NCBI GenBank assembly: GCA_023415335.1
Contig: JAEZLD010000220.1
Span: forward strand, 1-6,409
Origin: Bacillota bacterium
GTDB taxonomy: Bacteria; Bacillota; Clostridia; Clostridiales; Caloramatoraceae
Length of the DNA: 6,409 nucleotides
Direction of reading: 5' to 3'
Both the position numbers and the translations under genes were made by a program. A model generated the notes under the pieces. It made no database searches and was not told the DNA's origin. It saw only the letters and a list, made by a program, of their open reading frames with translations. Of the stretch, positions 1 through 6,208 are shown in pieces; the stretch's first letter is position 1, and the number at the start of each line of letters is the position of its first letter.

Positions 1-1
1 C

Positions 2-490
2 CTTAGCTCCGGCTATTTTATGAATAAATACTGTTCCGGCAATTCCCCTGCGGCCTACAGTCCAGGTGGAATCCTTAACAGCCACGTCGTCATTTACAAC
101 CACGCTGTCAACCTTGATTCCTTCCATTTCAGCAAGCTCTTTTGCCATATCAAAGTTCATTACATCCCCTGTATAGTTCTTTACAACCAGCAGTACCCCT
201 GCGTCGGTTGCAACAGCCTTAATGGCCTCAAAAACCTGGTCCGGGGTAGGGGAGGTGAATACTGCTCCTGCAACAGCACCGTCAAGCATTCCGCAGCCTA
301 CATATCCTCCGTGGGAGGGCTCATGTCCGCTTCCGCCGCCACTGATTAAGGCAACCTTTCCCTTCTTGGGATTGCTCCTAACGACAACGTTGGCACCTTC
401 AAGCTTTCTAAGATACTGAGGATAAGCATATATCATACCCTCCAGCATATCCTCAACTACAAGATCAGGATTGTTGATTATTTTTTTCAT
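2..490 (-). CDS. dhaK: Dihydroxyacetone kinase subunit DhaK, N-terminal 163 residues (3' end outside window)
   Basis: DhaK is the substrate-binding subunit of dihydroxyacetone kinase; it holds dihydroxyacetone (DHA) for phosphorylation to DHAP by DhaL-bound nucleotide (regenerated by DhaM and the PTS in DhaKLM systems, or ATP in fused kinases). The minus strand reads MKKIINNPDLVVEDML from 490 and stays open to the window edge. Family landmarks are GGGSGHEPSHGGYVG (51-65), whose His56 matches the DHA-binding His56 of E. coli DhaK; TSPTPDQVFEAIKA (79-92); NYTGDVMNF (105-113), whose Asp109 matches the E. coli catalytic Asp109; and VNDDVAVKD plus GRRGIAGTVFIHKI near the cut. The covalent substrate His (about 218-220 in the family) lies beyond the edge, so activity and the PTS or ATP type cannot be judged. 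The start is fixed by AAGGAGG at 497-503, 6 nt upstream. It follows glpF by 82 nt, probably in the same operon. Confidence 0.95.
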   Translation of the reverse strand, partial: MKKIINNPDLVVEDMLEGMIYAYPQYLRKLEGANVVVRSNPKKGKVALISGGGSGHEPSHGGYVGCGMLDGAVAGAVFTSPTPDQVFEAIKAVATDAGVLLVVKNYTGDVMNFDMAKELAEMEGIKVDSVVVNDDVAVKDSTWTVGRRGIAGTVFIHKIAGAK

Positions 491-518
491 GTTTAGCCTC
501 CTTTATAAATATAAATTC

Positions 519-539
519 AAGGGGCTTGTACAGCCCCTT
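519..539 (-). other. Intercistronic hairpin between glpF and dhaK
   Basis: AAGGGGCT (minus strand) pairs perfectly with AGCCCCTT around a 5-nt loop, giving an 8-bp GC-rich stem. In the transcription direction it is followed by GAATTTATATTT, not a run of U, and the dhaK ribosome binding site comes 15 nt later. It is therefore more likely a partial terminator, RNA-stability element or processing site than a full terminator. The structure is seen directly; the role is inferred. Confidence 0.55.
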
Positions 540-545
540 TCATTA

Positions 546-565
546 ATTTACTATATGCAGTAAAT
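546..565. repeat. Second inverted repeat in the glpF-dhaK gap
   Basis: ATTTACT and AGTAAAT form a perfect 7-bp inverted repeat around a 6-nt centre (ATATGC), 8 nt downstream of the glpF stop. It is AT-rich and weak as an RNA stem. Together with the GC-rich hairpin at 519-539 it gives two consecutive stem-loops in an 82-nt gap. It could also be a DNA operator; nothing in the sequence decides this. Confidence 0.35.
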
Positions 566-572
566 ATGGATT

Positions 573-1277
573 TTAGAATATAGCATTGAAAAGGAAACCA
601 GCGATGAGAGCACCTATTATTGGTCCAAGAACAGGAACCCATGAGTAAGCCCAGTCTGAACCACCCTTGTTAGGAATAGGAAGTATTGCGTGGGCTATTC
701 TTGGTCCCAAATCTCTTGCAGGGTTGATGGCATAGCCGGTAGGTCCTCCAAGGGTTAAACCGATAACCCAGATAAGTCCTCCAACTGCTGCAGTGCCGAG
801 TCCATCAGCCATGGTAACCTTACCAAGACCCAGTATACCGAATACCAGCATGAAGGTGCCGATGATTTCAGTAATCAGGTTTGCAGGGTAATTCCTTATA
901 GCAGGAGCAGTGCAGAATACTCCAAGCTTTGCCCATTTGTCTTCAGTTTCCTTCCAGTGTGGCAGATAGGTGAGCCAAACAAGGGCGGCACCCACAATTG
1001 CTCCAGCGAACTGGCAGCCTATATAGCCAGGAACCTTCGCCCAATCAAACTTGTCAATGGCTGCAAGAGCTATTGTAAGTGCAGGGTTGAAATGGGCTCC
1101 GCTGATGCTTCCGAATATAAATGCAGGGATTGCAACTGCCAGTGCCCAGCCTGTGGTGATAACTATCCATCCGGAATTGTTACCCTTTGTTTTGCCCAGG
1201 CATACGTTTGCTACAACGCCATCGCCCAGAAGTATAAGAATCATTGTACCTAAAAACTCTCCAAGATATGGTGACAT
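573..1277 (-). CDS. glpF: Glycerol uptake facilitator GlpF (aquaglyceroporin, MIP family)
   Basis: A 234-residue inner-membrane channel that lets glycerol diffuse into the cell, where GlpK traps it by phosphorylation. Both half-helix signatures of the MIP family are intact: SGAHFNPAL (NPA at 64-66) and GYAINPARDLGPR (NPA at 185-187). Asp189 directly after NPAR is the usual mark of glycerol facilitators as opposed to water-specific aquaporins. By alignment from memory with E. coli GlpF, the selectivity-filter Trp48 and Arg206 correspond to Trp44 and Arg188, while Phe200 is Tyr182, a form common in Firmicutes. Hydrophobic segments are spaced as expected for six membrane helices (near 5-25, 37-57, 84-104, 133-152, 161-177, 213-232). 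ATG at 1277 has AGGAGG at 1285-1290, 7 nt upstream. It follows glpK by 60 nt and the two are presumably cotranscribed. Confidence 0.97.
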   Translation of the reverse strand: MSPYLGEFLGTMILILLGDGVVANVCLGKTKGNNSGWIVITTGWALAVAIPAFIFGSISGAHFNPALTIALAAIDKFDWAKVPGYIGCQFAGAIVGAALVWLTYLPHWKETEDKWAKLGVFCTAPAIRNYPANLITEIIGTFMLVFGILGLGKVTMADGLGTAAVGGLIWVIGLTLGGPTGYAINPARDLGPRIAHAILPIPNKGGSDWAYSWVPVLGPIIGALIAGFLFNAIF

Positions 1278-1296
1278 TTTATTTCCTCCTTTGAAA

Positions 1297-1315
1297 TAAA
1301 AAAATCATTTTTTTA
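1297..1315. repeat. A/T-only inverted repeat in the glpK-glpF gap
   Basis: TAAAAAAA, a 3-nt centre (TCA on the plus strand), then TTTTTTTA: a perfect 8-bp A/T inverted repeat midway between the glpK stop and the glpF ribosome binding site. The stem would be weak in RNA and has no GC core, so it is not a credible terminator. It may simply be paired homopolymer runs. Confidence 0.3.
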
Positions 1316-1337
1316 AGAGTGGTGTATTAGGATTGTA

Positions 1338-2828
1338 CTACTTTGCCCAGCCTAAGGACCTGTTTACAGCCTCATGCCAGCCGCCTAGAAGCTCCTCACG
1401 TTTCTCCTCATCAAGTACAGGAGTGAAGCTTCTTGAAATAGCCCAGTTATTTACCACCTCGTCCTTGTCTTTCCAATAGCCTACTGCAAGACCTGCAAGG
1501 TAAGCTGCTCCAAGTGCTGTTGTTTCAATAACCTGAGGCCTGTCCACCTGAACTCCCAGGATATCTGACTGGAACTGCATGAGGAAGTTGTTGGCACATG
1601 CTCCTCCATCAACCTTAAGGGCTGCCAGCTTTATGCCGGAATCCTCCTCCATAGCCTTTAAAACGTCATAGGTCTGGTATGCCAGTGACTCTAAGGTTGC
1701 CCTTATAAGGTGTGCGCTGTTTACACCACGGGTTAATCCAACAATTGTTCCCCTTGCATACTGATCCCAGTAAGGTGCACCCAGGCCTACGAAGGCTGGA
1801 ACAACATATGCTCCGTTGGTGTTCTCAACAGAGGCTGCAATCTCCTCTGATGCAGCGGAGTTTTCTATTATCTTAAGCTCATCTCTCAGCCACTGTACTG
1901 CAGCACCAGCTACGAATATGCTTCCCTCAAGGGCATATTCAACCTTGCCGTCAATACCCCAGGCTATTGTTGTGAGAAGGCCGCTGTTTGATTCAACTGC
2001 CTTTTCTCCTGTGTTCATAAGCATGAAGCATCCTGTTCCATAGGTGTTCTTAGCAGTTCCTGGATAGTAGCAAGCCTGTCCAAAGAGGGCAGCCTGCTGG
2101 TCTCCTGCGGCTCCAGCTATAGGGATTTCTCCTCCAAACAGCTCTGGGTCTGCTATTCCATACAGGCAGCTTGATGGCTTTGGCTCTGGAAGCATGCACT
2201 TTGGAACGTTCAGCCTTGCCAGGATTTCATCATCCCATTTTAACTCATGGATGTTAAAAAGCATGGTTCTTGAGGCATTGGAGTAATCGGTTACATGAAC
2301 CTTTCCCTTTGTAAGGTTCCAGATAAGCCATGAATCGATGTTTCCAAAGAGCAGTTCTCCGTTTTCTGCTTTTTCTCTTGCACCCTCAACGTTGTCAAGA
2401 ATCCATTTTACCTTTGTTCCAGAGAAATAAGCGTCAACTATAAGTCCGGTTTTGTTTCTGATAGCCTTATGGAAGCCCTCAGCCTTGAGCTCATCACAGA
2501 ATTCTGAGGTTCTTCTGCACTGCCATACAATGGCGTTGTATACAGGCTTTCCGGTATTCTTGTCCCATACAACTGTGGTTTCCCTTTGGTTGGTGATACC
2601 AATGGCAGCTATATCCGAGGCTGATGCATTGATTTTTGCCATAGCCTCCCTGGCTACCTCAAGCTGTGTTTCCCAGATTTCAAGAGCATTGTGCTCAACC
2701 CAGCCTGGTTTCGGATAGATCTGGGTGAACTCCTTCTGGGCCACACTGACCATCTGGCCGCCTTTGTCAAAAAGAATACATCTTGAGCTGGTGGTACCCT
2801 GGTCAAGGGCCATTACGTACTTTGCCAT
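1338..2828 (-). CDS. glpK: Glycerol kinase GlpK (FGGY family)
   Basis: Cytosolic ATP-dependent kinase converting glycerol to sn-glycerol-3-phosphate, the substrate of the dehydrogenase encoded at the front of this operon. At 496 residues it is full length (E. coli about 502). Landmarks are the N-terminal phosphate-binding strand ALDQGTTSSRCILFD (7-21), PGWVEHNALEIWE (41-53), ITNQRETTVVWD (78-89), the glycerol-contact segment VWQCRRTSEFC, GNIDSWLIWNLTKG (162-175), the catalytic-base motif GAAGDQQAALFGQ (Asp243), NTYGTGCFML (261-270), GLGAPYWD (348-355) and the ATP-site motif KVDGGACANNFLMQF (405-419). The loop before the catalytic motif reads ADPELFGGEIPIAG; at the place where Enterococcus/Bacillus enzymes carry the His phosphorylated by HPr there appears to be Glu229. 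ATG at 2828 has GAGGAGG at 2838-2844, 9 nt upstream. It lies 67 nt after the DUF1667 gene, with a hairpin between. Confidence 0.98.
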   Translation of the reverse strand: MAKYVMALDQGTTSSRCILFDKGGQMVSVAQKEFTQIYPKPGWVEHNALEIWETQLEVAREAMAKINASASDIAAIGITNQRETTVVWDKNTGKPVYNAIVWQCRRTSEFCDELKAEGFHKAIRNKTGLIVDAYFSGTKVKWILDNVEGAREKAENGELLFGNIDSWLIWNLTKGKVHVTDYSNASRTMLFNIHELKWDDEILARLNVPKCMLPEPKPSSCLYGIADPELFGGEIPIAGAAGDQQAALFGQACYYPGTAKNTYGTGCFMLMNTGEKAVESNSGLLTTIAWGIDGKVEYALEGSIFVAGAAVQWLRDELKIIENSAASEEIAASVENTNGAYVVPAFVGLGAPYWDQYARGTIVGLTRGVNSAHLIRATLESLAYQTYDVLKAMEEDSGIKLAALKVDGGACANNFLMQFQSDILGVQVDRPQVIETTALGAAYLAGLAVGYWKDKDEVVNNWAISRSFTPVLDEEKREELLGGWHEAVNRSLGWAK

Positions 2829-2860
2829 TTCACTTATCCTCCTCTTGGTTATTTATAAAT

Positions 2861-2890
2861 AGGAGGTGGCAGGAAAGTCTGCCCTCTCCT
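2861..2890 (-). other. Imperfect hairpin between the DUF1667 gene and glpK
   Basis: On the minus strand AGGAGAGGGCAG pairs with CTGCCACCTCCT: two 5-bp helices separated by a 2x2 mismatch, with a 6-nt loop. It starts 5 nt past the DUF1667 stop and is followed by ATTTATAAATAACC, not a U run, so it should not fully terminate operon transcription. It separates the electron-transfer genes from glpKF, so it could set their relative expression through attenuation or mRNA stability. A T run follows the stem only in the plus-strand direction, where no gene is seen. Confidence 0.45.
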
Positions 2891-2895
2891 TTTTA

Positions 2896-3264
2896 TCATT
2901 TTGCATCAACGTTCCTGGTTGCAACCATGTCCACTCCTGTGCCTAAAATGTTTCTGCAAACTATATCTCCAATGTGTACAGGAGCACTTATGCTGTAGCC
3001 TTTAAGAAATTTTGTGCAGTCTATAAGGGACTTTTTAGGAAGGTCTGAGGCACTTTTTACTGAAACCCTGGGCCTTGTTCCGCCACTTACCCCAACAGTT
3101 GTGGTAAGTATCCTGGTGGGATTGGTTACTTCCTTTATGGCATACTTCTCACCGGAAGGGCAGCTATTACCAGTTACTACTATGGAGGAGCCATCATCTG
3201 AAAGCTCCACCACCAGAGAGCAGCCCATGGGGCAGCCAATGCATGTAAGCTCTTTCTTTTCCAT
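2896..3264 (-). CDS. Small Cys-rich DUF1667-type protein, probable Fe-S partner of the G3P dehydrogenase complex
   Basis: A 122-residue soluble protein with no signal peptide or membrane segment. The N-terminus carries CIGCPMGC (Cys8, Cys11, Cys15) and GNSCPSGEKYA (Cys35), a C-x2-C-x3-C-x19-C arrangement resembling the N-terminal [4Fe-4S] motif of molybdopterin oxidoreductases; the real ligand (Fe-S or zinc) cannot be told from sequence. Further features are EVTNPTRILTTTVGVSGG (45-62), PRVSVKSASDLPK and Cys83 and Cys103. I recognise it as the DUF1667 family, which is known to neighbour GlpA-like and FAD/NAD oxidoreductase genes in anaerobes; its biochemical role is not settled as far as I know. 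The ATG lies 3 nt after the stop of the preceding gene, and its ribosome binding site (AAAGGAG, 3272-3278) is inside that gene's last codons, so translation is very likely coupled. Electron transfer between the two flavoproteins is an inference. Confidence 0.88.
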   Translation of the reverse strand: MEKKELTCIGCPMGCSLVVELSDDGSSIVVTGNSCPSGEKYAIKEVTNPTRILTTTVGVSGGTRPRVSVKSASDLPKKSLIDCTKFLKGYSISAPVHIGDIVCRNILGTGVDMVATRNVDAK

Positions 3265-3267
3265 GTG

Positions 3268-4527
3268 TTAGCTCCTTTCTACTTTGAAGGTTAGGGATTT
3301 GGTTTCCGGTCTTGTTTTGAACATATCAGGTGTAAGGACAACATCCTCCATCTCTCCAGGTGTCAGTATTCTCTTTTTTCTATGGAAGATTCTCTCTCCA
3401 TCAAAGTAAACTGACACATAGGCATCCCTATATACGTCACCCACCCTGAATCTGACAGACAATGGACCATCCATTCCCTCAGGGCTTATAAATTGGGGTA
3501 CGGTATAGCGAACTCCTTCAACTGCATTAAGAGGAATCTCCCTTCCCCTATTCATAATTCCCTTTATATACCTTGCGGCGTTCTTTCCGGCGTTTTCGCT
3601 CTCTATGGTAACGTTGTCCACAAGGTCATGCACATGAAGTACATTTCCACATGCAAAAATACCCTCTGCGGAGGTCTCAAGGCTGTTATTTACAATCGGT
3701 CCTGAGGTCACAGGTGACAGCTTTACATTAGCCTTCCTTGACAGCTCGTTTTCAGGAATAAGGCCTACCGAAAGAAGCAGGGTGTCGCAAGGAACATACT
3801 TTTCTGTTTCTTTTATTGGCCTGCGTCTTTCATCCACCTGGGCATAGGTTATACCCTCAAGCCGCTCCTTGCCGTGTATCTGGGTTATGGTGTGGCTGAA
3901 CTTTAAGGGTATGTCGTAGTCGTTCAGGCACTGGACAATGTTTCGCTTAAGGCCGCTAGAGTAGGGGAGAAGCTCAAGCACCGCTTTAACCCTTGCTCCT
4001 TCAAGAATCATCCTGCGGGCCATTATGAGTCCGATGTCCCCTGAGCCTAAGACCACTATTTCCTTTCCTGGCATATAGCCTTCCATGTTAACGAACCTCT
4101 GGGCTGCTCCTGCAGTCATTATGCCTGAGCATCTGGTTCCCGGAATGTTAAGGGCTCCCCTTGGACGCTCCCTGCAGCCCATGGCAAGTATTATTGCCTT
4201 GGCCTGTATTTCTATAAGACCCTCATGGGGGTTAATAGCGTATATGGTTTTTTCTGGAGTCACATCTATGACCATGGTATTAAGCTTGTATTCCACATTC
4301 AGCTCATGACATTTATCTATAAACCTTTGGGCATATTCTGGGCCTGTAAGCTCTTCCTTGAAGGTATGGAGTCCGAAGCCATTGTGTATGCACTGATTAA
4401 GTATGCCTCCCATGACCTCGTCCCTGTCTATCATAAGAAGGCTTTCGCAGCCCTCCTCCTTTGCGGCAGCGGCTGCTGCCAGACCTGCAGGACCTGCACC
4501 TATTATTACAAGATCATAATTTAACAT
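3268..4527 (-). CDS. FAD/NAD-dependent oxidoreductase (Pyr_redox_2 family), partner of the GlpA-like dehydrogenase
   Basis: A 419-residue soluble flavoprotein. The N-terminal FAD-binding fold is YDLVIIGAGPAGLAAA (4-19), with GxGxxG at 10-15; a family-typical GGILNQCIHNGFGLH follows (40-54). A second Rossmann motif, IVVLGSGDIGLIMARR (157-172), is where NAD(P) should bind, and FACGNVLHVHDLVDNV (291-306) closes the FAD site. There is no CxxxxC redox disulfide, so it is not a thioredoxin- or lipoamide-reductase type. Family resemblance is to the NAD-domain subunits of heteromeric dehydrogenases such as HcnB and opine oxidase subunit A. The last 80 residues form a separate C-terminal domain (YTVPQFISPEG to the end), possibly for docking. 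ATG at 4527 has a full AAGGAGGT (4533-4540) 5 nt upstream, starting 1 nt after the previous stop. I infer that it passes electrons from glycerol-3-phosphate to NAD(P)+; the acceptor is not shown by sequence. Confidence 0.9.
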   Translation of the reverse strand: MLNYDLVIIGAGPAGLAAAAAAKEEGCESLLMIDRDEVMGGILNQCIHNGFGLHTFKEELTGPEYAQRFIDKCHELNVEYKLNTMVIDVTPEKTIYAINPHEGLIEIQAKAIILAMGCRERPRGALNIPGTRCSGIMTAGAAQRFVNMEGYMPGKEIVVLGSGDIGLIMARRMILEGARVKAVLELLPYSSGLKRNIVQCLNDYDIPLKFSHTITQIHGKERLEGITYAQVDERRRPIKETEKYVPCDTLLLSVGLIPENELSRKANVKLSPVTSGPIVNNSLETSAEGIFACGNVLHVHDLVDNVTIESENAGKNAARYIKGIMNRGREIPLNAVEGVRYTVPQFISPEGMDGPLSVRFRVGDVYRDAYVSVYFDGERIFHRKKRILTPGEMEDVVLTPDMFKTRPETKSLTFKVERS

Positions 4528-4541
4528 GGCGGACCTCCTTC

Positions 4542-5978
4542 CTAAAAATCCTCTTTGTTAGTCCCCAGAAGAATCCTGGAGTCTCCGCCGAACTTGGTTA
4601 TCGCAAGATAGGAAAGCCCAAGCTCTGACTGCAGCAGCTCCATTACCCTTGATATGCAGAAGCCCTGCTGGCATCTTCCGGCACCCGCACGGGTACGCCT
4701 TTTTATGCCGTCAAGGTTTGTGGCTCCTAAGGGACGCCTTATGGCATCTAGTATCTCTCCCTCGGTTACTGACTCGCACCTGCAGACTATTCTGCCATAT
4801 TCAGGATGCTCCTTCAGCATCGCCCTCTTCTCGTCTATGGACATGTCGCTGAACCTTCTTATTCCCTTTCTTATGGGGTTAAAGGATGGGTTCATCTTAG
4901 GATGAAGCTTTTCCTTAACAATATCCCTTACCATCTCTCCTATAAGAGGGGAGGAGGTAAGTCCCGGGGATTCAATGGCGGCTGCATTTATAAAGCCGGG
5001 GGCATCTTCGGCTTCCCCTATTATGAAGTCATCCCTGTCACCAACAGACCTGAGGCCTGTAAAGGAGGTGATAATGCTTCCCATAGGCAGCTGTCTTACG
5101 CTAAGCAGGGCCTTTGCAACGATTTCATCCAAGCCCTCTCTTGTGGTGGACTTATCCTCTTTATCCTCGATGTTGACGGCATTAGGTCCAACAATCAGAT
5201 TTCCATCAACAGTAGGGGAAACAAGAATTCCTTTTCCCAGCTTTGTAGGAAGCTGGAACAGGGTGGCTTTTGCTATATTTCCTACATATTTGTCAAAAAG
5301 GTGGTATTCACCCCTTCTTGGAGTTATTTTGAAGATTTTTTTACTTACAAAGCTGTTCATTTTGTCGCTGTAAAGCCCGGCAGCATTAATAATCAGACGG
5401 GTATCATAGCTCTCAGATGGGGTCTCAACCCTGTAGCCCTCAGAGATCCTGGTTATGCCAGTCACCTCAGAGTTGAACTTAAACTTCACCCCATTGGTAC
5501 AGGCATTTTCAGCAAAGGCAATGGTCATGCTGAAGGGACACACTATGCCTCCGGTGGGAGCATAAAGTGCAGCTACAACACTGTCAGTAACCTGAGGTTC
5601 CATCTCACGTACCTGGTCTCCGGTGAGTATCTTCATGTCAGGAACACCATTTGCAATGCCCTTGTCATAGAGCTCAGTGAGGCCGCCCATGTCCTTTTCA
5701 TCAAAGCAAAGTACGAGGGAACCGTTCCTTTTAAAATGGAAGTCAAGTTCTTTGGATAGCTTGTCGAACAGGGTGTTGGCAGGAGCGTTGAGCTTTCCCT
5801 TAAGGGTTCCAGGCTTTGCATCGAAGCCCGCATGGACTATGGCACTGTTGGCCTTGCTGCTTCCCATGCAAACGTCGCTTCCCTTTTCAAGTACAAGTGT
5901 ACTAAGGGAGAAACGGGAAACCTCTCTGGCAATTGCACAGCCTACGACTCCAGCACCGATGATTACAATATCATACAT
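4542..5978 (-). CDS. glpA: GlpA/GlpO-like FAD-dependent glycerol-3-phosphate dehydrogenase with C-terminal [2Fe-2S] BFD domain
   Basis: First gene of the operon, 478 residues. It should oxidise sn-glycerol-3-phosphate to dihydroxyacetone phosphate using FAD. The DAO fold spans about 1-355: MYDIVIIGAGVVGCAIAREV with GxGxxG at 8-13, SSKANSAIVHAGFDAKPGTL (40-59), RRGEYHLFDK (221-230), FTGLRSVGDRDDFIIGEAE (306-324) and AAIESPGLTSSP (333-344). A BFD-like [2Fe-2S] domain follows, with ligands CRC (Cys399, Cys401) and GRCQQGFC (Cys436, Cys441), as in E. coli GlpA but in a shorter protein. The open frame continues upstream to 6044, but the ATG at 5978 is chosen because the FAD motif begins right there and GAGGTG (5985-5990) sits 6 nt before it; the extra 22 residues have no family counterpart. 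No glpC follows, unlike E. coli glpABC, so a soluble rather than membrane-bound complex is inferred. Specificity for glycerol-3-phosphate rests on the glpK/glpF context. Confidence 0.94.
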   Translation of the reverse strand: MYDIVIIGAGVVGCAIAREVSRFSLSTLVLEKGSDVCMGSSKANSAIVHAGFDAKPGTLKGKLNAPANTLFDKLSKELDFHFKRNGSLVLCFDEKDMGGLTELYDKGIANGVPDMKILTGDQVREMEPQVTDSVVAALYAPTGGIVCPFSMTIAFAENACTNGVKFKFNSEVTGITRISEGYRVETPSESYDTRLIINAAGLYSDKMNSFVSKKIFKITPRRGEYHLFDKYVGNIAKATLFQLPTKLGKGILVSPTVDGNLIVGPNAVNIEDKEDKSTTREGLDEIVAKALLSVRQLPMGSIITSFTGLRSVGDRDDFIIGEAEDAPGFINAAAIESPGLTSSPLIGEMVRDIVKEKLHPKMNPSFNPIRKGIRRFSDMSIDEKRAMLKEHPEYGRIVCRCESVTEGEILDAIRRPLGATNLDGIKRRTRAGAGRCQQGFCISRVMELLQSELGLSYLAITKFGGDSRILLGTNKEDF

Positions 5979-5984
5979 GTAATT

Positions 5985-5990
5985 CACCTC
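5985..5990 (-). promoter_or_regulatory. Ribosome binding site deciding the glpA start
   Basis: GAGGTG on the minus strand, 6 nt before the ATG at 5978. No comparable site precedes the further-upstream in-frame ATG at 6044, so the shorter 478-residue protein is preferred. Confidence 0.75.
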
Positions 5991-6086
5991 TATAAAATTT
6001 AGATTATTGATATGAAACAGGAAAGGATATAGCTGTCTGTACAAACTTTGCTATGAAAGAGGGAATGGAAAAGCTAATGATTATGC

Positions 6087-6115
6087 ATATTATTTATTAC
6101 AAACATATTGCACAA
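6087..6115 (-). promoter_or_regulatory. Weaker alternative promoter for the glp operon
   Basis: Minus strand TTGTGC (6110-6115), 17-nt spacer, TAATAT (6087-6092). Each hexamer departs from consensus at two positions. In DNA this AT-rich such matches arise easily. It would give a leader of about 100 nt. Confidence 0.25.
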
Positions 6116-6160
6116 AATGAAAATCCAGAAATAAACCAAAAAGTAAATAAATGGGAAATA

Positions 6161-6194
6161 TGGTATAATTAGATTATAAACACAGTTTATACCA
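6161..6194. repeat. Nested inverted repeat overlapping the operon promoter (possible operator or divergent promoter)
   Basis: TGGTATAA (6161-6168) and TTATACCA (6187-6194) form a perfect 8-bp inverted repeat. Nested inside, TATAAAC, ACA, GTTTATA (6175-6191) is a second, perfect 7-bp repeat. Each outer arm reads as an extended -10 box: TGGTATAAT outward on the plus strand and TGGTATAAA on the minus strand. It may therefore be a regulator binding site, a pair of facing promoters, or both. Repeat structure is seen; function is inferred. Confidence 0.5.
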
Positions 6195-6202
6195 TAAATC
6201 AA
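6173..6202 (-). promoter_or_regulatory. Best candidate sigma-A-type promoter of the glp operon
   Basis: Minus strand TTGATT (6197-6202), 18-nt spacer, then a perfect TATAAT (6173-6178). Transcription would begin near 6166, leaving a leader of about 188 nt before glpA. The -10 box and spacer lie inside an inverted repeat (6161-6194), so a bound regulator there would block RNA polymerase. It is the only promoter candidate here with a perfect -10 and a near-consensus -35. Confidence 0.5.
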
Positions 6203-6208
6203 TATAAT

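Noticed and set aside
20..419. Plus-strand open frames at the left edge
   Set aside because: The minus strand encodes an unmistakable DhaK N-terminus over the same bases.
519..539. Hairpin after glpF as a full intrinsic terminator
   Set aside because: No U run follows the stem on the minus strand, and dhaK begins within 30 nt with no promoter recognised between.
4806..5759. A 317-codon open frame on the plus strand opposite glpA
   Set aside because: It lies wholly inside the recognised glpA coding region on the other strand, has no family motifs, and its composition is that of an antisense shadow. The minus-strand reading carries all FAD and Fe-S motifs.
5979..6044. Upstream extension of glpA by 22 residues (start at 6044)
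   Set aside because: The FAD-binding strand begins at the ATG at 5978, which has its own ribosome binding site; the extension has no ribosome binding site and no family counterpart.
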